DNA of 20,000 nucleotides from Anaeromyces robustus (GCA_002104895.1 MCFG01000533.1:1-20000); one strand, 5' to 3'; shown: positions 1 through 11,197, numbered from the stretch's first letter. Numbers and translations: made by a program. Notes: generated by a model from the sequence alone, not told the origin.

Positions 1-60
1 GTAAAAGAGTATTTGCCCATTTATAAATGAAACTTGTAAAAGAGTATTTGCCCATTTATA
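1..60. repeat. 35-bp direct repeat, two copies, at window edge
   Basis: The 25-bp stretch at 1-25 recurs exactly at 36-60; the 10 bases between make a 35-bp period. It contains TTTGCCCAT, unusually G+C-rich for this neighbourhood. The array touches the window edge, so the copy number to the left is unknown. Confidence 0.85.
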
Positions 61-827
61 TAATATATAATATGATTTTAGATATACCAAAATTTATTTT
101 AATATTCTATAGAATTACAATACATATAAAAATTATAGAATTCATTACATTCATTAAATATCTATAGAGTTGGTTATTAATAAAATTAATACATTATGTA
201 TATAAATGTAATAAATTTTTGTAAATGTAATAAATTTTATATTAATTAAAATATATTTTTATAAAAAAATTTTTTTGTTTTTTCTTTATTTTTTTATAAA
301 TTTTTAAGTAAAGTTAAAAATAAGGTAAAGTATATATAATATATATTTAAAAAAAAAAAAAAAAAAAGGTGTTACAGGTAAAATATTTAGAACAAATATT
401 AATATTTATTAAGATAATATATAATGTAGAATTGAATACATTATATCAATTGTTTAAAATTTATTTTAAAAAAAATAAAAAAAATATTTTATATATATTA
501 TATTAAAAATTCTTATTAATATATTATTATATAAAATTAATATTAATATTTAATAATTGATATTTTTAAACAGATTAAATGATATTTTCAAATTGATTAA
601 ATTTTTAATTTTTAACTTTTGTATATTTTAAATAAAAAATAATATTTTTATAGAAGGGATTATAAAAAAGAAGCTAACATTCTATATTATTTTTATAAAA
701 TATATTATATAAATTAGAAATTTTTAAATTTTAAAATTTTCACATTCAAAAATCTAAATTTTGAAATCACAATTTTTTATAATTTGGAATAAAGAATAGA
801 ATTAATAATTTTCGTACGTACTATAAC
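61..827. other. AT-rich spacer upstream of the ING gene
   Basis: No coding region is supported. The stretch is nearly all A and T with a poly-A run near 350-367. It must hold the promoter and 5' UTR of the ING gene that starts at 828, but with this base composition TATA-like strings are everywhere and none can be singled out. Confidence 0.7.
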
Positions 828-1379
828 ATGTTAAATTCAAATCATGATACTTCAATTTTTTTCGAGGAATATATTGCAAGTAGGATTAAACTTACATTAT
901 TAATTTATGATAATCAATATATGTTTAACAATATTTTGTAATTAAGATAATTAATTATCTCGAAAAAACTTTATTAATTAATTTAAAAATTTTAAAGGTA
1001 TTGATAGTCTTCCGTCGGAAATTCATCAACATTGTAAAGAATTAAGAGAAAAAGATGAACAATATCAAAGTAATTTTAACACCATATATTAAAATTAATA
1101 TTTTTATTAATCTCAAAAAAAAATTTTATATTAAAAATCAATAATGCTTTTTTATATATAATAGAAATAAGAGAACAAATTTCACATGAATATACTTCTA
1201 TATATAGGGTATGCATGCATAATAATATTATTATTATTAATATTTGTAAATAATAATAATAATAATAAATTTCTTTATTATTATAATAAATATTAACTAT
1301 ATTTTAATTTATTTATTTTTTAAAATTTTTTCTTTTATTTTTAAATATAGTTTGAAAAAAATCATGGTAATAATATGCT

Positions 1380-1426
<47 letters not shown>

Positions 1427-2861
1427 GTTATGATTGTTATTATAGTTATGATTGTTATCTTCTTTCATTAATGTTTTATTATAAAGATATAAGTTTATAA
1501 TTTTTTTTTCAAAATTTTAATTATTAAAATAATTAATAATATGATTATTTTATCATTTTTATCATTAAAGGATTCTTAACCCCAAACCCAAATGAATCAA
1601 CAATTATTGGAAATGTTAGAAAAGAAATGAAAATGACACAAAGTTTAGCTGACGAAAAAGTAGAAATATCGGAAAAAACATTAAAATTGGTATTTAGTCC
1701 TTAATATAGTTTTTTTTTCTTTTTTTTTTTTTTTTTTTTTGTTTTTTGTTTTTTAAAAAAAAAAATAATAATTAAATGTTTAATCTAAATTATGTAAAAT
1801 TTATATTATATTACATATAAGATTGGCCTACATATTAAACGTTTGAAGGAAACATTATCAAAAATACAGAGTAATAATCCTACAACTTCAAATACAGAAA
1901 CAAAAACTAGTGTCGCTACTCCAAAAACTGAAGAAACTAAATCAACAGGTATAGATTATTAAATTTTATTAAATTATTAATGATAAATAATTATTTATTT
2001 ATTAAATTATTTATATTTATAATATATTTATTATTATTTTTTTTATAATGTAATCAATTAATAGAGCATAATCAAAAAGTATCACGAAATCAACATACCC
2101 ATTCAAATATTAATTTAAAGAGTAAATATTTATATTTATATATTTATAACAACATTTAATAACGAAGCATTTTAATTATATATATATAATTTTATTAAAT
2201 TATTAAATTAATGAAATTATTTTTTTTTTTTTTTAATAAAAAAAAAAAAAAATTAAGATCGTAAAAATAATTCATTTGTAAAAACTTCTGTTTCAAGAAA
2301 AAGAAGAAAAATAGAAAATTCAGATACAACAAATAATACAACAACTACAACAACCAATAATAAAGAAGTTAATGCAAATAATGAACCATTATATTGTATT
2401 TGTAGACAGGTAATATATATAAATATAACTAAATCTTTATAATATTTATTATAATATATAAATATTTATTTTTATTACTTTTATTTTTTGTAATAAATAT
2501 AATATATATAGATTTCCTATGGTAATATGATTGCCTGTGATAATCAAAAGGTAAATTTACAAATCTTAATAAATAATTTTAAATTTTATAATTTATAAAA
2601 ATAAATGAATAATAAAATATTAAAGTTGTGATATTAATATTTTTAATTGTTATAATTTTTTTTGTTGTTGTTGGTTTAAATATTAAATTTAATAATTAAT
2701 AATTAACAAATATAAAGAATTGTCCACATGAATGGTTTCATTATGAATGTGTTGGTTTGGTTGAACCACCTAAAGGCTCATGGTATTGTCCAGATTGTAG
2801 AGCTAAAATGAATAAAAAGCAATTAGCAGAATCAGATTCTGAGGGTGAAGCAGCTGATTAA
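828..2861 (+). CDS. ING-family PHD-finger chromatin reader
   Basis: Model: join(828-879, 998-1069, 1165-1208, 1351-1366, 1571-1689, 1822-1948, 2065-2121, 2258-2409, 2512-2550, 2718-2861), 273 aa. All nine introns (95-204 nt) are GT..AG and keep frame. The N-terminal ING domain starts at once ([17 protein letters not shown], about residues 11-27) and runs to about residue 115. A polar Thr/Asn/Ser linker carries a basic patch (SRKRRK, about 174-179), a likely nuclear signal. The C-terminal PHD finger has all eight zinc ligands: C209, C211, C222, C228, H234, C237, C250, C253. Y216 and W232 sit where ING proteins form the aromatic cage for trimethylated Lys4 of histone H3. Known role: ING proteins bring histone acetyltransferase or deacetylase complexes to active promoters. 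The finger ending ([12 protein letters not shown]) recalls the Yng2/NuA4 branch, but I cannot separate Yng1, Yng2 and Pho23 types from sequence alone. The length is normal. The start is the only ATG that gives the domain's first helix in frame. Confidence 0.93.
1382..1458. repeat. ATT microsatellite plus 18-bp duplication in ING intron 4
   Basis: About 44 nt of perfect ATT repeat (1382-1425) run into two tandem copies of an 18-bp unit (1422-1439 and 1440-1457). Both lie in the intron 1367-1570, directly behind the 16-nt exon. Confidence 0.85.
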
Positions 2862-3281
2862 AGCAATTTGAATTCTGTAATTTTAAAATTCATCAATTAA
2901 TCAAAAATTATTATCATATATAAAAAAGAAATTATAAATTTAAATATAACAAATAATATACCTTTTTTTTTTTTTTTATTTTTATTTTTATTTATGTTTT
3001 ATTTTTTATTTTTTTTTTTTTTTTTATAATTCATTTTTTTTTTTTTTCATAATATATAATAATTCCATAATATTATTGTCATTAATTTCTTAAATTTATT
3101 ATTTTTTATATATCATTAATATCATTTAATATCTTTAGTAACTTCATTTATATTTTTAATTATATTTTAATTTAAAACAAAGACTATCTTTCTTTATATT
3201 TTATTTATAATACAAAAAATAAATAAAACAATAAATATTATAAATAAATCAATTAATCAATAAATAAATCAATAAATAAAA

Positions 3282-3312
<31 letters not shown>

Positions 3313-3364
3313 AAATAAATTAAATAAATAAATCAATAAATAAATAAATAAATCAATAAATCAA

Positions 3365-3395
<31 letters not shown>

Positions 3396-3889
3396 AAATA
3401 AATTAAATAATAAATTATTTATATAAAATATTGTTAAAAGTTAAGTATATGTGATAAAAATTAAAATTTTGATAATGGCCCGACAAGGTTTAATTTTTTT
3501 TTTTTTTTGCAATAATTATTTATTATAAAATTTATAAAAATTTGGTTTTTAATAAATTTATTTTTTTATATTAGTTTAATTACATTTTATTAAAGCAAAA
3601 AAAAAAGAAAAAGAAAAAAAGAAAAAAAGAAAAAAAGAAAAGAAATAAAAAGCATTTTTATAATTAAAATAGAAATGCTAATTCATTCTTTTTTTTTATT
3701 AAAGTAGATCTTTATTTGAAAAAAAAATTATTATTCTCAAGAATTATATCAAATAATATTTAAATGAAATAAATCGCATCAATGAAATATTAATTTAAAA
3801 TATTTTTTCTAAAGATTTAATAATATAATTATTACTTATTACTTATTAGTAAAATAAAACATCATATTATAAATAAAAAAAATAAGAAT
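2862..3889. other. Spacer between ING and HMMR-like genes
   Basis: This stretch holds the 3' UTR of the ING gene and the promoter of the HMMR-like gene. No ORF is supported. It carries T-runs (2962-2977, 3008-3025, 3037-3048), an AAAT array, and a purine-only tract at about 3597-3650 with three 8-bp AAAAAAAG-type units. No distinct promoter element can be picked out. Confidence 0.7.
3236..3410. repeat. AAAT tetranucleotide array with internal AATC variants
   Basis: The array is degenerate AAAT/AATC. A larger block is duplicated: a run of AAAT units followed by AAAAATAAATTAAATAA appears near 3275-3327 and again near 3364-3408. This points to segmental duplication within the array rather than simple slippage. 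Confidence 0.8.
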
Positions 3890-6800
3890 ATGTTCACAAA
3901 AGCAAATAGATTTGAAGAAAAAAGTAAGAAATTTACTTAGTAATATGAGAAATACAAATTTTTTATTCAAAAAAATATTAATATTAAAATATATCTATAT
4001 ATTATTTTATTATTTTATAATTCTATATCATTAATTTATAAATCATAATAAATAATAAAAATTATATAATAATTATTATTGTGATTATTATTTAGATGCA
4101 TCAGATATTCCTGGTCCAGGACAATATGATATTAAAGAAACAGTTCCATCAAATGATGAAATAAAAAAATTCGGTTTTTTAAATAAATCGAAAAGATTTA
4201 TTTCACCAAAATCAGGTGAGTTTAAAGTTTTTTCTTTTTTTGTTTTTTTTTTTTTTTGTTTTTTTTTTTTTTGTTTTTTTTTTTTTTTTGTTTTTCTTTT
4301 TATAATATATTTTAGTATGAGTTCTTTTATTTATATTTCTATATATATATATATATATATATTTCTTTTTAATTTTATAAAATAATTATATTAACATTTA
4401 TAATTATTAAATCTAATCATGACATAATTAATAATATAATTGTTATTTATATTAATTATTTAAAAATATATACTATTAATATTATTAATTAATACGTTAA
4501 TAATTTTGAATTTGTTATTGAATAGAGACTTCAGGATTAAACTTTCTAGGTCCAAATACTTTAAATAGTCGTATTAAAAAACCTGTAATAAAAAAAGTAG
4601 GAAATAAAGATAATTATTTAGTTGTAAAAATTAATCAACTAACAATGGAAAATAATTATCTTCAGGAACAATGTAATGAAAAGGAAAATTCAATAGCTCA
4701 ATTAAAAAATCAATTAAATTCTTTATTACTTGATACCAAGAATACAAAAGGTAAAAGAGATGTTATTGAATTAAACCTTGAAGTTGATAATTTAAAAAAG
4801 AAAAATTTAAAACTAAAAAATGATTCTGAGAGTTGGAGAGAAATGTGGAAAGCTAGAGAATTAGAAAAAAAGGAAATGGAACATCAATTAAATATAGAAA
4901 TTAATAATTCCAAAATAAAAATAAATTCTTTTGAAAAACAAATATTTAAATTAAAAGAACAATTAAAAACAGCATTACATAAAAGTCAAGAATGTGAAAA
5001 TCTAATAGCGGAATTAAAATTGGAAAATGAAAATCTGAAAAAACAAAAAAGTAGTAATGAATTGAAAATTAATGATGAAAATTTAAAATTAAAAAAGAGT
5101 TTACAAACTGTAAATGAACAAAAAGAAAGACTTTCAGAAAAAATAGAAAGAATAGAGAAACAACATGAGTCAAATATAGTAGAAATGAAAAAGTATATTG
5201 ACATATTACAGGAAGATAATGAAAAAGTGTTAATGGAAAAAAGTCAAATAATGTTGTCCAACGAAAATTTAAATCGTGAAAAATTAACAATTCAAAAAGA
5301 TTATGATCAAATAAAAGAAGAAAATCAATTATATCTAAATAAAAGAGAAAAAGTCTTACAAGAAAAACAAGTTCTTTTAGATGAACAAAAAAAGAAAGAT
5401 AAAGAAATAAGAGAATTAGAAAAATCTGTAAAAGAAAAAAATGATGAAATTACTGAAGTTAAAAAGATTTTAGAACAAATTAAAGAAGAATTAGAATATC
5501 AAGAGGAATTGAATAAAAAGATTACTGAAGAAAAGAAGCATTATAAAGAAATAGCTTCAACATTAAGAATTGAAAAGCAAACTGTCACAGAAAGACATGA
5601 TGCTCAGGTTAATGATTTAAAGAAAGAAAATGAACAGTTAGAACAACAACATAAAGAATTAAAGAATGAGATTAATAGCCAAAAAACATCATTATCTAAA
5701 TTCAAAAATGATTTAGCTGAACAAGAAACAATTATTCATTCTGTTAAAACTATGCTAAAAGAATCAGAAGATCGTCATAAAATTGAACGAGAAAAGTTTA
5801 ATAAAGATTATAATGAATTAAAACATAATTATAATAATTTAAAGAATAAATATAAATCTGCTGAATCTTCGTCTTCTGATCGAATTTTAGAATTATCTAA
5901 TTATATTGATAAAAATGAAGAAACAATTAAAGAATTACAGTATGAACTTAATAAAAAATCATCAACTATAACAGAAAAAGATAAAGAATTAGAAGACATT
6001 AATAAAGAATTGGAAAAAATTATAAAAGAAAAAGAATTGAATGGTAAAGATTTTAACAATAAATTAAATAACCTTTCAGACAATTATAAGAATCTTGAAA
6101 AAGAATATAATAAATTAAATAAGGAATCAAAAAGTAATACTGAACATCTTAATGAATCTATTGAAAAATTCAATTCATTGAATGAAAAATATGAAAAAGA
6201 TCGTAAACATTGGATAGATATTAAAAAAAAAGATATGGAAGAAATTTATCGTCTTGAAAATCTTGTAAATGAAAAATCATCCGAAATAATAAAATTAAAT
6301 GATGATTATCAACAAAGTTTAAAAGATAATACTAGGAAAATGAATGAATTAATAAAATCGGAACAAGAAGAAACAACAAGAAAATTAGATGAAATTGAAA
6401 AATTAACTAATGATATTGAAACTATCAAAAAGAACTTTGAAGATGAAAAATCAACTTTGGAAAAGAACATTGCTCAATTAGAAAGTAAAATTAATGAATT
6501 AAAGAAGGATATTAATGAAAAGGATAAATTAATTCATGATATGAAAGAAGATAACTCTAATGTTAAAACTTTATACCAAGATACTGTTAGTACACTTAAT
6601 TCAGAAAGGGAAAAATATAATCAATGGAGGGAAAATATTGTTAAAGAAAATGAGTTGAATAATTCAACTAAAGCCAAAAAAATTAATGAATTAAATAATG
6701 AAATTGAATCATTGAAACTTACTGGCAGTAATAATTTAAAGAAAATTAGTGATATATTAAATGAAAAATCTCAATTAAATTCTCATATTGAATCCTTGAA

Positions 6801-9800
6801 ATTAGAATATGATATAAATATTAGTAAATTGGAAAATTCATTAAAACAAAATGAAAATAAAGTAAAAGAATTAAATAATAGCTTAACCCTTAAAGAAGAA
6901 GAATTAAATAAATTAAATATTAAATTAAATATTAAAACTGAAAATATTGATCAAATTCAGAAGGAATTAACTGAAGAAAAAAAACAACATGAATTAATTA
7001 AATCTACTTTAGAAGAATTAAAACAACAAAAGGAATCAACACATCGCGATCTTGAATTGTATATTGAAAATGAAAGCAAATTAAAGAAGGAATTACAACT
7101 TAAGGAAGATGATAATCGTAATATTATACAAGAATTAGAAGAAAGAAAAAAAACGGAATCTTCAATGCAATCCAATATTGATAAATTAGAGGAAGATATG
7201 AAACAATTACATGATGAAATAAAAAAGAAAAATATAGAATTGGAGGAAAAAAATAAAATTAACGATAATTTAAATAAAGAATTAGAATCTTGGCAATTAA
7301 AAACGAAAGATACTGAGTTATTGAATCTTAATCAAATAGAAAAATGTAAAAAATTAGAAGAAGAAAAACAAGAAATGATAGATAATTATGATAAACTTCA
7401 AGAAGTTTTAAAGGAAAGAGTTTCAATATTTAATAATGAAAAAACTGATTTAAAGAATGAAATTAAAAACCAGTCAGAAAAAATTATTACGTTAGAAAAG
7501 AATATTTCTAATAAAGAAAAAGATTTTGATGTTTTGAATAATACTAAAAATACCCTTGAAAACGATTTACAAGTTATTAAAGATGAATATAAATCTGTTA
7601 TAAATGAAAAAACTAAAGTAGACAACGAATTAAATGAACTTAAAATTAAATTAGTATCTAGTAATACTAAAACATCTCAACTAGAAATTCAGTTGCATGA
7701 ATCTAATTCATTAGTAGAATTATTGAAAAAGGAAAAAGAAGTATTAAACAATAATATTCAGGATTTAGTAATACAACATGAAGCTTTGGATACCCAAAAA
7801 TTGGAATTAGAAAATAAAAACATTTCCCTTCAAAAAGATAAAGAGTCATTAGAAAATATCAATAATAGTCTTGAGGTTAAGTTAAATGAACTTGAAGGAA
7901 ATCATGTATTATTAGGAAAAAAGAATGATGAATACGATAAAAAAATACATAATTTAGAACAAACAAACCAACAACTTCAACAAGTAAAAACAGAAATGGA
8001 AAAGAAAATTGATGATCTTACTAATGATTTTGCATCACTTAATTATAATAAGATGGATATTGAAAAAAAGTATAATGAGCTTCAACTTAATCATCAAAAA
8101 TTAACAAATGATAATTTAGAATTAGAAGGAAATTTAAAGACATTAGAACAAAATTATAAGGCATTAGTATCTGATAAATCTAATATTGAACAAAAAATGG
8201 AAGCCATTAATTTAGAAAAAGAGGAACTAACGACTCAATTAAAGGAAACACAACTTAATAATGATGGTATGAAGGAAGAAAAAACGAAATTGGAACAAGA
8301 GTTAAATAATCTTCAAGAGAATCATAAAACGTTACTTAATAATAAATTAGGTATTGATAAAGAACTTCAAGAAACTCAAAAACAACTGGAAACTATAAAA
8401 AATGAGAAATTTATTGTTGAAAAGGAATTACAAGTTTTAAAGCAATCTCAGGAATTAATTAATAGCGATAAACAAAAAATTGAAGAAACCTTAAAATTAC
8501 TTCAATCAGATCATGAACAATTAATTAAAAATGAAACAAAGTTGAAAAATAAATTGGAAACACAACAACAAGATAATGAAAACTTACAGAAAAATGAATT
8601 TGAATTGGAAAGAAAACTTCAAATTCTTCAACAAAATTATGAAAATTCTCAATTAGATAGAACTCGTCAAGAAGATAAGATTCAAGCCCTTAAGAATGAA
8701 AATGAAAATGTAAAAATTAAGGAATCTGAGTTGAAACAAAAACTTGAAGTTCTTCAACAAAATTATGATACTTTACAAAAAGTTAATGGTAAATTAAAGG
8801 ATTCATTAAATAATGTTCATCAAGAATGTGAATTTATTCAAAATGGAAAAGATGAACTTAAAAAGAAATATGATACTATAGAAAATGAAAAGGAAACTCT
8901 TCAAACGAATCTTTCTAAATTAGATACAGAGTTTAAATTACTTCAGGAGGAGAATGAACTTTTAAGAAAAACTGGTGAAGGATTAGAAGAAACTATTGTG
9001 CAAGGAGAACAAAAAAGTAGAGAATTGGAACAATTAGTAGAACAATCAACCTTAAAATGTCAAGAATTGGAAAAAACACTTAGCAATTTAAAAGAAGAAT
9101 ATAGCAAAAATCAACAAGAGTTCCTTTCATTTAAAAGTCATAGTGAAGCAACACAAGAGCAATTAAATAACCTTCTTCAAGAAAAGGAAAAATATCATGA
9201 AGAAGAAATAAAGGAAAGAGAAATCATGAAAAATGAATTTACAAGTGTTATAAATCAATATGAAAAAGAAATATCTTCACTTCAAGAATTAGTACTTGAT
9301 TTAGAAAAAGTAAATACAGAAGCCGAAGAAAAGAATAAAAGCTTAACCAGGGAAATTGAAGAAAAGACTTCTGTTATTACTAATCTTAATCAAGAATTAG
9401 AACAATTTAAAGAAAACTGTCAAATTATTTTAGAAAATATGGATAATATTATTGCTGTACGTGATCAAGAAATTGAAAATTTGAAATTAAAAGCTAACTA
9501 TTTAGAACGTACTTCTGAACAAAAAGAACAAAAATTAAAACGTAGTATAAGTGAATTAGAAGATGATTTAAGTACAGCAATAGCAGATAGTGCAAGAGAA
9601 AGACGAAAATACCAACGTACCCTTGAATCTTACGATAACTTTTTCGATTATAATGAAATGTATATTAAACAATTGGAACATAATTATATAGAAGAAATTC
9701 ATCTATATTATCAAATACTTTATGAAGAAGAAGAAGTTTCACAATATACATTAAGTACAGTTATTAATGTATTAAGTGATAGAATTTATGATTTAGAAGA

Positions 9801-10919
9801 GCAACTTTGGAAATCTGCTACGGAACAGGAATATATGGAAGCTTCATTAGAATTAAATAATGAATATTTATTATATCATGCTTCTCAAGCAGAAGATGCT
9901 AAAGCAGATGCTGATAATTGTAGAAAGGTTTATCAATCTATTATTAGTTGGTATGAACAATATTATAATACTTTAAATCATCGTATTATTGAAAAGCAAG
10001 AAATCATTGATAATTTACAAAAGGAATTCAAAAAGATTGAACTTCAAAATACTGAAGCTCAAATACTTCATGAAACTAATAAAAAATTAATTACGAATTA
10101 CGAAAATAAACTTAAAAAACAAAAAGATTGGGAAGCTGAAAAGAAAAGTATGACAAATGAATTAAATGATTTAAGAATGAATATTATTAAGTACGAAAAT
10201 GAATATGAAGAAGATACAAAGAAAAAGAATGAAGAGTTAAATGAAGTAAATAAGAAAATTCAAGAAGAGATTGTATTATTAGAAAAGGAATTAGAAGATA
10301 CTAGTGAAACTAATGAAATGTAAGTAATAACAAAAAATTAAAATATAATAATAATAATATAATATAATATAATATAATATAATATAATATAATATAATAT
10401 AATATAATAATATAATATAATATAATATAATAATATAATATAATATAATATAATATAATATAATATAATATAATAATATAATATAATATAATATAATATT
10501 AATAAAATATTATTATTTTATTATAATTCTAATTATATATAATAAAATAATGTTTAATATTATATCTATGTAATAATAATAATAATAATAATAATAAAAG
10601 ATTAAGTAAGAGAGTAATGGAATATGAATTAAAATATGAAGAATTAAAACAAGAGTATCATGAAGCAATAAAAACATTAGAAATTGCACAAGAAAAAGGT
10701 TCAATTACTGAAGATGAATTTAAACGTATTGCTGATATTCATGCTTCACTCTTTGGTCATAATAATAATAAACAAAAAATAAAATATATTGATCAAATAA
10801 AGCAAGAAAATCTTAAATTAAAAAGTGTAAGTAAAAAATATTTGAATTTTTATATTATAATAAATATTTATTATTTTACATATATTTTCTGGAAAAAAAA
10901 ATATTAATATTAATATTAA

Positions 10920-10959
<40 letters not shown>

Positions 10960-11197
10960 AATATTGATAATATATAATATTTAATTATAATAATAACATT
11001 AAAAATTAAAATAGAATAATGCTACTTTATCAGTTCGTAATAAGCAATTAACTCGTAAAGCTTTAGATTTAGAAAAAGAATTAGATGCCTTTAGAGCTAT
11101 TCCAACAGGAAGGAAAAAAGTTGGACATTATACAAGAATGTTATCATTAAGTGAAAAAGAGAATAGTTTAAGTCCTGAAAATCAAAATATAGCTTAA
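3890..11197 (+). CDS. HMMR: HMMR/RHAMM-like giant coiled-coil protein
   Basis: Model: join(3890-3923, 4096-4215, 4526-10319, 10601-10826, 11015-11197), 2118 aa. The N-terminus has RF (8-9), PGPGQYDIK (17-25) and FGFLNKSKRF (37-46), in the order of the vertebrate HMMR N-terminus (PSPGAYDVK, then SFQKSQRF). About 1900 residues of E/K/N/L heptad coiled coil follow. The C-terminus has LFGHNNNKQKIKY (2033-2045) followed by a QENLKLK zipper. This matches the HMMR C-terminal motif (LLGHQNLKQKIKH), which is shared with the kinesin-12/KIF15 tail. Known role of HMMR: a microtubule and spindle-pole protein acting with TPX2 through this C-terminal zipper. The same role here is inference. No motor or ATPase motif is present, which argues against kinesin, myosin or SMC proteins. 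Human HMMR is about 725 aa, so the central rod is roughly three times longer. No transmembrane segment or signal peptide is seen. Residues 72-2087 contain no proline. The apparent ATG at 4645 is internal: the frame is open back to the acceptor at 4525, and the conserved N-terminus lies upstream. The stop at 10321 is bypassed by a donor at 10320. Confidence 0.85.
4231..4300. repeat. T-tract with spaced single G bases in HMMR-like intron 2
   Basis: A near-pure T tract inside the 4216-4525 intron is broken by single G residues at about 4242, 4258, 4273 and 4290, a spacing of 15-17 nt. An AT dinucleotide run follows at 4340-4362. Confidence 0.8.
10342..10500. repeat. AATAT pentanucleotide satellite inside HMMR-like intron 3
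   Basis: About 150 nt of AATAT units, with a few shorter AAT interruptions, fill most of the 281-nt intron 10320-10600. A second run of AAT (about 10572-10597) leads straight to the acceptor. No AG dinucleotide occurs between the donor and the acceptor at 10599-10600, so the model uses the first AG available. Confidence 0.85.
10918..10960. repeat. ATT microsatellite in HMMR-like intron 4
   Basis: About 40 nt of ATT repeat lie in the 188-nt intron 10827-11014, preceded by a short ATTAAT run. The intron opens with the strong donor GTAAGT and closes with ATAG. Confidence 0.8.

Noticed and set aside
1-60. CRISPR-like repeat
   Set aside because: There are only two copies with a 10-bp gap in a eukaryotic, intron-bearing region; no Cas gene or spacer pattern.
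4986-7625. Several small antisense reading frames inside the coiled-coil exon
   Set aside because: They are Ser/Phe/Leu-rich mirror images of Glu/Lys/Asn codons, with no splice signals or recognisable domain.
4645-10323. Treating 4645-10323 as the complete coiled-coil gene
   Set aside because: The frame is open upstream of 4645 to an AG acceptor at 4525 and joins exons with an HMMR-like start; at the other end a GTAAGT-type donor overlaps the stop and joins exons with the HMMR-like C-terminus.
10513-10704. Minus-strand frames that look like hydrophobic membrane segments (also 15388-15588 and 16099-16314)
   Set aside because: The Ile/Tyr/Phe runs come from AT microsatellites and the reverse of Asn- or Asp-rich exons.
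10617-10907. Separate small gene of 96 codons
   Set aside because: Its first part is exon 4 of the HMMR-like gene; after the GTAAGT donor at 10827 it only reads through AT-rich intron.
3890-11197. Myosin, kinesin motor or SMC identity for the giant protein
   Set aside because: No P-loop, motor motif, hinge or Walker B signature was seen; generic coiled-coil similarity is expected from composition alone.
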